A stretch of 64,000 nt of DNA from Lycium barbarum (taxonomy: Eukaryota > Streptophyta > Magnoliopsida > Solanales > Solanaceae): NCBI RefSeq assembly GCF_019175385.1, contig NC_083341.1, forward strand, positions 17,306,203 through 17,370,202, read 5' to 3'. The translations under genes were made by a program, and so were the position numbers. Of the stretch, positions 56,147 through 64,000 are shown piece after piece (the first letter of the stretch is position 1; each line of letters starts with the position of its first letter). Below the pieces are notes generated by a model that saw only the letters and a program-made list of their open reading frames with translations, ran no database searches and was not told the DNA's origin.

Positions 56147-57359
56147 AATCTTCTTCCCTCCATGATTGGCGAGTTTGTAATTTTCAAATTTTGATATACT
56201 TTTACGTCATCTGGCCCAAACACGACATAGTTTCCTGAGGCTGTAAGTTGCGACACAGATAATCAGTTCTTCTTCATACCTGGAACATGGTAGACATTTT
56301 GAAGTTGCACTTGTTTCGAGCTGTGACGAGGCACGAACACCGTCTTGCCAATATAAGTTATTGGTATTCTTGAATTATTTGCTGTCACCACTACCCGTCC
56401 GCCCTTATATTCGCTCATGTTGGTCAGCATCTTTTCATCACCGGTCATGTGATTGGAGCATGCCGAATCAACGATCCATTCATGTTCATAATTGACTAGT
56501 TTCTCACTTGCAGTTGCAAGTGCTAAGTAGCTATGTTACTTTTGGCTTTCTTGTACCAACAATCTATGGCATAGTGTCCTTTCTTTTCGCAATTGTAGCA
56601 CTTGTCTCTTTGTCGGTTGTTGAAACCTTTATTTGCCTGCTTGTTGGCTTGCTGGCTTCTTTGGTGTTGATTCTTCTAGTCTCCCTCTAGCAATAAGCTT
56701 CTCTCCTCATCCCTTTTTCGGTAGCCTTGCCTTTTGATGAAGAGCGCCTTATCTTCATCTTTTATAGAAAGACTTGATAATGGCTTATCCAAGTCTTCTT
56801 CATTTGCCAATAGATTTTCCAACTCAGATAAAGTTGGTTCTGTGGCCCACCCTCGTGTAGCTGTAATTATGCCTTTATACTCCGGCTTTAGACCATGAAC
56901 AATGATTCTCCTCATCCTTGTCTCTGTGATTGCATTCTCTGGATCTAATTTTGATATTTCATCACATAAAGATTTTACCTTTGAGAAGTATTGATTGATC
57001 GTCATGTTACACTATGAGATCGACAAAAGCTCATTTTCAAGCCTTTGTAATCTCGCATCATTCTTCTTCGTAAAAATCATTGCCAGCGTGTCCCAAGCTT
57101 CTTTGGGTGTCTTGGCGTTCTTAATCTGTTGCAAGAAATCATCTTCGACTGTTACAGTGAGAGAATACATGGCCTTTCTAGCTTTAACCTTCGATCTTTT
57201 TGCTGCTTTGGCATCAGTTGGTGGTATAGTCTCTGAGCCACCAACAATATCCCATAATTCCTGGCCGAGAAAATAATATTGCATTCTCGTGCTCCACGAT
57301 CTGTAGTTGCTTGCGTTGAGCTTCTTAACGCTATTGAGAGTGCTTGCAAAATCCGCCAT
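56147..57359 (-). pseudogene. Copia-2 gag, zinc knuckle and protease
   Basis: Gag begins at ATG 57359 (MADFASTLNSVKKLNASNYR) and reads through the UBN2-type domain (WDTLAMIFTKKNDARLQRLE) to a TAG at 57012; the same frame continues (MTINQYFSKVKSLCDEISKL) to 56676. A CCHC zinc knuckle, CYNCEKKGHYAIDC, is at about 56610-56569. The protease follows (IVDSACSNHMTG near 56465, then VVTANNSRIPITYIGKTVFV, YHVPGMKKN) with DSA instead of DSG. The fragment ends at [19 protein letters not shown], cut by Athila-2. Confidence 0.85.
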
Positions 57360-57439
57360 TTACCAGTGCCTCTTAACTTGTAGCCTTCGACAGTAGCTTG
57401 TAGGATCTCCCTTGAGTTGCTACCTCTCTTGATCAACCT

Positions 57440-57452
57440 GGCTCTGATACCA
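57440..57452 (-). other. Primer-binding site, initiator tRNA-Met type (copia-2)
   Basis: TGGTATCAGAGCC on the - strand, two bases from the LTR end. Confidence 0.92.
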
Positions 57453-57454
57453 CT

Positions 57455-57905
57455 TGCTGAGTATCGTCGGGCATAATAGTCGGGCACAACTTGAATTTTA
57501 TTATTGCAAAGTAAGGACCAGCTTCGGTCTTACAATTTCTTACACTAATTTTTTTTCTTGCACTCACTCTAGCAACTCTCTTTGTTTCTCTCTACTATTT
57601 CTTACTAGCTCTCACACTTCTCACTTAGCACTTGTAACTTTCTTGCTTTCTCTTTTCTTGAGTATTTGTTTACTTTCTCTTGCTTACAACTCAAATGACC
57701 ACCTCTATTTATAGGTGGAGATGGAATGATCTAGTGAGAGAGATATTTACAACTTTCTCTAGAATTTCCTAAATATTTTTTTCTAGAATCACTATAGAAT
57801 TCTCATTCTAGAGTGCTCTTCCCTATTCTCTACAACTCCTTAATTATTCTAGATTCTTTGTAAAATATCTTAGATATTAATTAAGTTAGTGATGAATTCT
57901 TAACA
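57455..57905 (-). repeat. Copia-2 5' LTR
   Basis: 451 bp, in element sense TGTTAAGAATTC to ATACTCAGCA. It contains the heat-shock-element-like cluster at 57757-57812 and a TATA box at 57706-57713. Confidence 0.92.
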
Positions 57906-57910
57906 TTCTG

Positions 57911-57972
57911 AACCACAATTCTTTTTGGTTAGTGAATTCTGCCGAACTCATAGCTAACATTGTGGCTCCGCC
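57911..57972. mobile_element. Right part of the MITE-like element split by copia-2
   Basis: Ends GTGGCTCCGCC, the inverted counterpart of GGCGGAGCCAAC at 40520. Length and family are uncertain. Confidence 0.5.
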
Positions 57973-58251
57973 CCAATATATAAGGTCAAACTGTTTGAGC
58001 TCTGACCCTTTGCCAGCAATTGCTGCAATCTGGATTTGCTTATTAGTTTAAGTACTTTGCCTTTTTAGAAGCAAAAAGTTCCTATAAATTTATTTTCACC
58101 ACTGTTGGCATACTATAACGGATGAAGATATACAGCGCTGATAAATTTTACATTTTTTGAGTATAGTAATATGTTGTAACGAGGTTCCTGTTATTTGTAA
58201 GTTACTAATTATGGGCAATATATGTAGCTACTTTTTAAGTAACCAGATAAT

Positions 58252-58447
58252 CAGAGGCGGATCTAGGATTTAAATTTAGGGATTCAATATCTTAAATTTT
58301 TATTACTAAACCATTATATTTCTAAAGTTATGGGTTCATATTTACTATTTATGTAATTCTTGTAAATTTTTATACATAAATTTATACCCCGCATCGAAAG
58401 TTTGGAGTTCAATTGAACCCCAAGTTGTAGAGCTCCATCCGCCTCTG
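58252..58447. mobile_element. hAT-like MITE, 196 bp
   Basis: Terminal inverted repeats CAGAGGCGGAT at both ends; 8-bp flanks CAGATAAT and CACATAAT (58244-58251, 58448-58455) differ at one base, as expected for a hAT duplication. Confidence 0.85.
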
Positions 58448-58469
58448 CACATAATGCATCTATTTGCAG

Positions 58470-58621
58470 TTTTGCACTATGCTTGTATATACATTCTGTA
58501 TTTATACAAGTCAATATTTTGCCCAGGGTAGTATAATACTACCTTATTAAGAGTTTAAATAGCTACGGACCATGAAGTTACTAATAGTGGGCCCTAAGTA
58601 TTTTCAAGGGCTGGGTAAGGG
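58470..58621. repeat. Segmental duplication, copy 1
   Basis: Shares TATTTATACAA, ATATTTTGCC, GAGTTTAAATAGCTACGGAC, CATGAAGTTACT and GAGCTGGGTA-type sequence with 61375-61541. Copy 1 ends where the next MITE inserted. Confidence 0.8.
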
Positions 58622-58806
58622 CTGTGGCGAAGCCAGGATCTCTTCTAAGAGGGTTCAAAATATGAAAAAGTAAATACACGAAAAAAATTAAAAGAGGTTC
58701 AACATCTACTATATATACATAGAAGATTATTTTCACCATGTATAAACATTTTAATTTTTCGCCGAAGAGAGTTCGAACCCCATCAATCCTTCTTGACTCC
58801 ACCCTT
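58622..58806. mobile_element. hAT-like MITE, 185 bp, with an empty site in the window
   Basis: Flanked by a perfect 8-bp duplication GGTAAGGG (58614-58621, 58807-58814). Ends CTGTGGCGAAGCCAGGAT and (reverse complement) AAGGGTGGAGTCAAGAAGGA are imperfect inverted repeats. The duplicated locus at 61535 lacks the element. Confidence 0.85.
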
Positions 58807-58814
58807 GGTAAGGG

Positions 58815-59130
58815 AGGTGAATTGGTCGGTCGGTTATAACTTTTAAATATGATAAATATCATTTTAAGTCCTTGTGTTATTGTATTATTCCCATTTCCGT
58901 CCTTATGATATTCGATTAAACACAATAATCTTCAATTGAGTAATTTGTGCGTTTTTAATCTTTTTACTAACGGAAACAAAACCAAATAACGGACTAGTAA
59001 CTATGGAGGATAATTTGGCAATTACCATGTTACTTTCAATGTCAAAACTTTAAGACATAAAGAAAGAGTTAATGACAAAAAAATGAAACCCCAACCGCGG
59101 TTTTGAGTAGTTGTACTCTATTTCGGGTTT
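58815..59130. other. Intergenic, nothing recognised
   Basis: AT-rich; no gene, RNA or bounded repeat found. Confidence 0.4.
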
Positions 59131-59326
59131 TAATGCCAATTGCCCTTCTTTTGGGGTGGGCTTTAAATTTTGCCTCTCAAATTGCTGGTCTTTAAGTTTT
59201 GCCCTTCACGTAAAACCTATGAGGTTCGGGTTCGAACCCCGCTCAGTCAAAAATTTTAAAAAAATTTACAAGGCAGAGTTTGAATTTCGTTCTGCCCCCT
59301 CCGGCAGACTTTGCCTTGATATATAC

Positions 59327-59416
<90 letters not shown>

Positions 59417-59453
59417 ATACATGTATATGTACATATACATATACATGTATATA

Positions 59454-59490
<37 letters not shown>

Positions 59491-60030
59491 CTTTTCAAGG
59501 CAAACTTTTAGCTATACCTTAAGAAAAAGTTCTGTCTTATGGGGCATACTTTTAGTTATGCTTTAACTAAAAGAGTGCCCTATAAGGTGGAACCCTTCCT
59601 TAAGGCATGACTAAAAGTTTGTCTTATAAGGTAAAGTCTATGCCTTAAGGAAAAGTTCTGCTTGATGGGGCATACTTTTGATTATGCCTTAGCTAAAAGT
59701 CCGCCCCATAAGGCATGATTAAACTATGTCTTAAGGAAAAGTTCTGCCTTATGGGCAGACTTTTAGTTATGCTGGATGCGGCATAACTTTAGTTTTTCCT
59801 TAAAGAGTGTATGCCGAATCCAGCATACACCCCCCAGAGCCTTGTCTTGCGAAATTATTTTTTATTTTATGCCTGAGCGGGGGTTCGAACCTAGAACCTC
59901 AGGTATTCGCCCACCTTTTCAAGCGAAGGGCAAAACTTAAAGACCATAAATATGAGGGGTGAAATTTAAAGACCACAAATATGAGGGCCAAAATATAAAG
60001 ACCAACCCAAAAGAAGAACAATCCGCACAA
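59131..60030. mobile_element. Foldback-like element A
   Basis: Long inverted ends: CCCTTCTTTTGGGGTGGGC.. at the left and the reverse complement of ..CCAACCCAAAAGAAGAACA at the right, continuing through GGTCTTTAAGTTTTGCCCTT and a GGTTCGAACCCC box in both arms. The interior is a series of TTAAGGAAAAGTTCTGCCTT and ACTTTTAGTTATGCC hairpin units. No coding capacity. A TA microsatellite interrupts it. Confidence 0.7.
59321..59490. repeat. AT microsatellite with CATATA variants
   Basis: Long AT run (59334-59400) followed by ATACATATACATGTATATG-type variants to 59490. Confidence 0.95.
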
Positions 60031-60154
60031 AAAAATGTAATGCTTCAGAAATCTTGGTATCATATTTCTGGACTTAGCGCGATTGAGACTCAAAAGGTTT
60101 GGAAAAGTTCTTCAACGAGATCTTGTAAGCTAAATGGTCCAGATTTGCTTCTGA

Positions 60155-60860
60155 ACTTCCTTCTTTTGGGTTGGTCTTTAAATTTTGCCCCTCATATTTG
60201 TGGTCTTTAATTTTTGCCCTTCGCTTGGATACCTGAAGTTTTGGGTTCGAATCCCCGCTCAGACATAAAATGAAAAAACAATTTCACAAAGTAGGGCTGG
60301 TAAAAGTGTATGCTGGATCCGACATAAAGTCCTTAAGGAAAAACTAATGTTATGCCGGAGGGGCATAACTTTTCCTTAAGGAACTATGCCTTATAGGGCT
60401 GACTTTTAATTAAGGCATAACCAGAAGTATGCTCCATAAGACAGAACTTTTCCTTAAGGCATAGACTTTCCCTTATAAGGCAAACTTTTAGTTATGCCTC
60501 CGCCTTATGGGGCATACTTTTAGTTATGTCTTATGGGGCGCACTTTTAGTTAAGGCATAACTAAAAGTAAGCCCCATAATGTGGAACTTTTCCTTAAGGC
60601 ACAACTAAAAGTTTACCTTGAAAAGTAAAATAAAATAAAATATATGCCTCAAGGCAAAGTCTGCCCCCTCCGGCATAACTTCAAATTTTCCTTAAGGATT
60701 GTATGTCGAATCCGGCATACAATCCCCCCAACCCTGCCTTGCAAATTTTTTTTATTTATTTTATGCGTGAGCGGGGATTCAGTGAAGGGCAAAACTTAAA
60801 GACTACAAATATTAGGGGCAAAATTTAAAGACCACCCCAAAAGAAGGGCAATTCGTGTAA
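60155..60860. mobile_element. Foldback-like element B
   Basis: Same ends as element A: CCTTCTTTTGGGTTGGTC at the left, GACCACCCCAAAAGAAGGGC at the right, with a GGTTCGAATCCCC box near the left arm. The interior repeats GCATAACTTTTCCTTAAGG and ACTTTTAGTTATGCC in both orientations. Confidence 0.7.
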
Positions 60861-60979
60861 AAAAATGTCTGAACTTTGCGAAATTATACAGATTTGTGAT
60901 CTTCCTTATGAAAAAAGCCCATGTATTGGAAAGCTTCTGTAATTGGTAATAATGACATTTTGACCAATATTTGCAGGAT

Positions 60980-61266
60980 AACTCTTCGTTGGGGTCGTCT
61001 TTAACTTTTACCCCTCAAAATGGTGGTCTTCAAATTTTGCCCTTCAAGCCGAAATTTCACCTATGCAAATTCTGCCTTAAGGCCCAAAATCCTGCCTTGT
61101 GTGGCAGATTTGCAAAAATTCTACCTTGCAATTTTTTTTATTTTTTTTTACTGAGCTGGGGTTCAAACCCATAATCTTGGGGTTTTAGATGAAGGGTAAA
61201 ACTTAAAGACCACCAATTTGAAGGGCAAAAATTAAAGACCACCCCAAATGAAGGGCAATCCGCACA
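60980..61266. mobile_element. Foldback-like element C, short
   Basis: Smaller relative of A and B: TTGGGGTCGTCTTTAACTTT at the left, AAAGACCACCCCAAATGAAG at the right, and GGGGTTCAAACCC near the right arm. It lacks most of the interior hairpins. Confidence 0.65.
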
Positions 61267-61374
61267 AAAAAAGTATTAAAACAGCAGGAACATACATCAC
61301 CTCAAATATTAACGGATGACAAAGTTGAGCTATTCAAGAAGTTCAGCGGCATATTTGGACCTTTTCCACTTTTA

Positions 61375-61541
61375 CACTATCACTATGTAGAATTTAAACT
61401 CTATATTTATACAAAGTCTATATTTTGCCAAGGGTGGTATTGTATAAAGTTAAATATCCCTAATTAAAGAGTTCAAATAGCTATGGACCATGAAGCTACT
61501 GATTGTGGGGCTCAACTATTCTCACGAGCTGGGTAGGGGTG
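61375..61541. repeat. Segmental duplication, copy 2 (MITE empty site)
   Basis: Matches 58470-58621 with substitutions and small indels: TATTTATACAAAGTC, ATATTTTGCCAAGGG, CAAATAGCTATGGACCATGA, GAGCTGGGTAGGGGTG. Its last part also lines up with sequence after the MITE in copy 1. Confidence 0.75.
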
Positions 61542-62490
61542 TTTATTAGTCGGCTTACCACAATTTTGACATTTCGGTTTGGTATTTTCGTTATTCGATT
61601 TCTGAAAACGTTGTATCAACCATATCTAATCAAATTGGGTATGGTTTGATTATTTCCTTTTTCCGATTTTAATTTATTCGATTTGTTTTAATTTGAATAG
61701 AGAATGATAAACTTTTTTCTTTAAGGATCCCAAAATAACATAACTAATTCAAACGGTCTACCATCTCAAAATGGCATGCTATGTCATCTTGACATGAAGC
61801 ATGATTCTATTGATTCGTTTATGGCCTGACACGTCATTTGACACGTGACACCAATTTGGACCTCTAGTTAAATAGCATATTGAGCTAAACAAAGTGGGCT
61901 CATCATATGAAGCCCAGTTAAATAGACTAGCATTTAAGTTCAAAATTGAATTTTGAACTTAAATAATCAATTCAATTATATTAACTCATTTATTTATTTG
62001 GAATTTTATTTTTAAATTTAATATGATCCAAAATATTTTATAAATTTAAATACAATAATAATTACATACTTACAAATACAAAATAATGTAGTGTAAGGAG
62101 AGATGAAAAATATTTTTCTCCACCAAGTTCACCAGAAACATCAAATTTCAACTTCAACTTTAAATTATAAATATTTTCCCCTAATATATCACACTAGCTT
62201 ATTTTGCCCTTTAATTATCAATTTTCCCATTATGTCTTTTTTCATTTATAATATTTTAATTTCTTAAACTTATGCGCTTTACTTCAAATTTTGAAGTATC
62301 TTATTCGCAATGTTGATTTGAAATTCATTCAAATGTAAAAAGGACAAGTTATGTACCTCCATGTCATAAAAACTTGCACAATTACAATAACATAAATTAA
62401 AAAACCATATAACCGTTTTCATTTCTAAAAACAAAATGAAACAATTAAAAATCGGCAAAAAAGGAAGCATACTGAAGTTGTTATGTAACG
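61542..62490. other. Intergenic AT-rich region
   Basis: No gene seen. Notable sequence: CGGTTTGGTATTTTCGGTT-like low-complexity at 61573-61610, CACGTCATTTGACACGTGAC at 61831, and the inverted repeat at 61933-61963. Confidence 0.5.
61933..61963. repeat. Perfect 31-nt inverted repeat
   Basis: Arms TTTAAGTTCAAAATT and AATTTTGAACTTAAA of 15 bp surround a single G. Confidence 0.95.
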
Positions 62491-62563
62491 TGGAGATGCG
62501 GGGCATCGATCCCCGTACCTCTCGCATGCTAAGCGAGCGCTCTACCATCTGAGCTACATCCCC
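62491..62563 (-). tRNA. tRNA-Ala (AGC)
   Basis: On the - strand: acceptor GGGGATG pairs with CATCTCC, discriminator A; D arm GTAGCTCAGATGGTAGAGC (A box); anticodon stem CTCGC/GCGAG with loop TTAGCAT, anticodon AGC (complement at 62528-62530); T arm CGGGG/CCCCG with loop ATCGATG (B box). No intron; CCA not encoded, as usual for eukaryotes. A TTTTTT pol III stop (62457-62462) lies about 30 nt downstream. The T-loop's last base is G where A is usual; otherwise standard. Confidence 0.97.
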
Positions 62564-63420
62564 TGTTGTTTGATGTTTATCAATAGTTTTATATAATAAT
62601 CATCGGAACTCCAAACCTTACAGATATTAAACAACCATGAAAGGGCTTCAGGTTCGGGTGAAAAAAAAAAAAAACTTCAGGTTTTCTTTAATGATATGTA
62701 TGGACCAGTTGGTGATTATTATATCACATCTTGGAATGTAGAAGGGACTAACCTGAAGTGAACACAAGATTTTAAGCAAGTAGCTAGATGCATAGTACTA
62801 TAACATCTATTATTCCTTCGTGATCGTGATTCGTGGGTGTGAATTTAATTTAAATATATAGTTCTAACAAATTTAAATTCTATATATTTCAATTCAAAGA
62901 TAATGGGTGCGTCTACACGTGAGGTACATAGAAATGTTGAATCCACTGATAATACATCATTTGTTGCATCCTCCGAGTTGTTAGGGATTGCCCTGACAGT
63001 CCTATCTTATTTGGACTCTACAAATTGCGTTTTACTTCAAAAAAAAAAATTGTGAAAAGAATTACGTGGTAGAAAAGGACTCTTTTATATCTATCCTTTT
63101 TTTTGAGGAGAAGTTTTGACCGAGATCCTTTATTCTCATACAACACAATAGCATTCACAATGTAGTCGTTAAGTGAGATTTGTTTATGAGAAGATTATTC
63201 TCTCTACTGTTTTTAGATATATTTTATATTAGTTTTTCATATTACGCCAATTAGCCAATCATATTAGAATATAAAGTTCTTTTAGTATAATTTTATTTGT
63301 CGTCTGATTTATCACCGTTCAAGGTTTGCAATTGTTAGAGTGCGATGTCACCCATACTTGTGTTGTCCTGAAAACGCCATGCGTATATACCTGTAACAGT
63401 ATAGAAATGAGTTAGATGCT
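62564..63420. other. Intergenic, nothing recognised
   Basis: No supported gene or bounded repeat. Poly(A) near 62662 and 63041. Confidence 0.4.
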
Positions 63421-63586
63421 TGATGTGCCGGGGATTTATGGCACATTCGACGCTTCTAGCTATAGTTTTCCTTGTTTTTGAGAAAGTCTAGGTCAATTTA
63501 ATGTGTTTTTGTTGTGTTTTAGGTATTTGGCATTGTAGGAGTCCAAAGATGGAGAATTAAGAAAATTGGATAAAGACGCGAAGAAG

Positions 63587-63900
63587 GACGGGACGTACAT
63601 CAAAGTACGCCCCGTATTGTTCCCCGCACTTTGAAGGAAAGTTATTGAAGTCTATGTAAGATTTGAGGGAAGTACGTCTTGGAAAGTACGTCCCGCACTT
63701 ATAAGGAAGGGCCGTACTTATTGCCCGTCCTTTGGCTTGAAGTAACAGAGAGGCAATGCACCTTTGAGGGAAGGAACGTCCTAAGAATACGTCCCGTACT
63801 CCAAAAGACGGGACGTACATTTGCCCGTACTTCTTCCGCACCTTGAAGTTATTCAGAGGCCGTGCTTTGCAAGATGTACGTCCTGTACTCCTTCCGCGCG
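63587..63900. repeat. U3 palindromic dyad array of the third Athila-like LTR
   Basis: AGTACGTCCCGTACT and GGACGGGACGTAC dyads with lone CCCCGCAC or CCCGTCC half-sites, in about four units near 63588, 63672, 63775 and 63868. Core sequence differs from both other families. Confidence 0.85.
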
Positions 63901-63942
63901 GGTGACGTGATTGTTGTCCATATTGAAGAGGGATTTGACTCT

Positions 63943-63950
63943 TATAAATA
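63943..63950 (+). promoter_or_regulatory. TATA box of the third Athila-like LTR
   Basis: TATAAATA, directly after the dyad array, as in the two complete Athila elements. Confidence 0.6.
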
Positions 63951-64000
63951 ACCAATAGGGTTTTGAATATTTTTTATCACTTTTCATATTTTGAATTCTG

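Larger units (their letters stand above)
40553..57905 (-). mobile_element. Ty1/copia retrotransposon copia-2, RT/RNase H-less, split by Athila-2
   Basis: Reverse-oriented. LTRs 57455-57905 (5') and 40553-41006 (3'), an initiator-tRNA-Met PBS at 57440-57452, gag, zinc knuckle, protease and integrase, then a polypurine tract. Flanks TTTTG (40548-40552) and TTCTG (57906-57910) are a 5-bp duplication with one change. Without the inserted Athila-2 it is about 3.6 kb, too short for a copia element: the reading goes from integrase almost directly to the 3' end, with no YVDD or RNase H motif. It is an internally deleted, non-autonomous copy. Confidence 0.88.
63421..64000 (+). repeat. LTR of a third Athila-like family, 5' part
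   Basis: Starts TGATGTGCCGGGGATTTATG, with the same GTGCC..GGCAC tip hairpin and a following CATTCGACGC as in Athila-2. No polypurine tract precedes it, so it is a 5' LTR or solo LTR on the + strand. U3 has a dyad array of GGACGGGACGTAC type, a TATAAATA at 63943, and the sequence runs off the window. Confidence 0.8.

Noticed and set aside
59228..59253. tRNA gene at the GGTTCGAACCCC box of the foldback-like element, also near 59885 and 60243
   Set aside because: No acceptor, D or anticodon arm is present; only a T-arm-like box inside inverted repeats.
59243..59566. Long readings of Tyr-Ile and Met-Tyr repeats
   Set aside because: They are the AT microsatellite read in different frames on both strands; no coding support.
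63557..63955. A 132-codon reverse reading in the third Athila-like LTR
   Set aside because: It spans the U3 dyad array, which is palindromic and non-coding in the other families.

Overview
This window is repeat-dense nuclear DNA from a flowering plant, most likely an asterid of the Solanaceae type. That guess rests on the AT-rich composition, the Athila, Tat and copia families, the Stowaway, Tourist and hAT MITEs, a plant-type GT31/DUF604 gene with GT-AG introns and a eukaryotic tRNA-Ala gene. No database search was possible, so species is inference. Only two ordinary host genes are supported: a three-exon DUF604/GT31 glycosyltransferase-like gene (37429-40024, + strand) and a tRNA-Ala(AGC) gene (62491-62563, - strand).

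Layout. 1-19431: a degenerate Ty1/copia element (copia-1, + strand) whose protease is split by a complete but decayed Athila-type gypsy element (Athila-1, 1231-14951, TSD GGACC). 19704-22501: a cluster of nested MITEs (one Stowaway-like element holding a second Stowaway-like and a Tourist-like element, then another Stowaway-like element holding a hAT-like MITE). 22537-34354: a Tat-type gypsy element (TSD ATAAT) with an antisense, apparently spliced gene between pol and the 3' LTR. 34558-35783: a Mutator-like MITE with long TIRs and an 11-bp TSD. 37429-40024: the GT31 gene, with a MITE-like insertion in each intron. 40553-57905: a second copia element on the - strand (copia-2, TSD TTTTG/TTCTG, no visible RT or RNase H), split by a second Athila element (Athila-2, - strand, 42403-56141, perfect TSD ACTCT). 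57906-61541: hAT-like MITEs, a segmental duplication that preserves a MITE empty site, and three foldback-like elements with hairpin-rich interiors. 62491-62563: tRNA-Ala. 63421-64000: the beginning of an LTR of a third Athila-like family.

How the parts relate. Each LTR element carries the parts needed for reverse transcription (LTRs, primer-binding site, polypurine tract, gag and pol), but every coding region has stops, frameshifts or lost catalytic residues, so none looks autonomous. The most interesting signals are non-coding and shared by the Athila-like LTR families: (1) family-specific arrays of short palindromic dyads, with similar layout but different sequence, in U3 just upstream of the TATA box and, in the two complete elements, again between pol and ORF3; (2) a conserved module near the 3' end in which a perfect 14-15 bp inverted repeat encloses several PPT-like repeats and an AT-rich tract; (3) a conserved block directly after pol; (4) a small inverted repeat at the LTR tip. 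The Tat element's antisense gene, with its own TATA-like box and introns, is a separate notable system.
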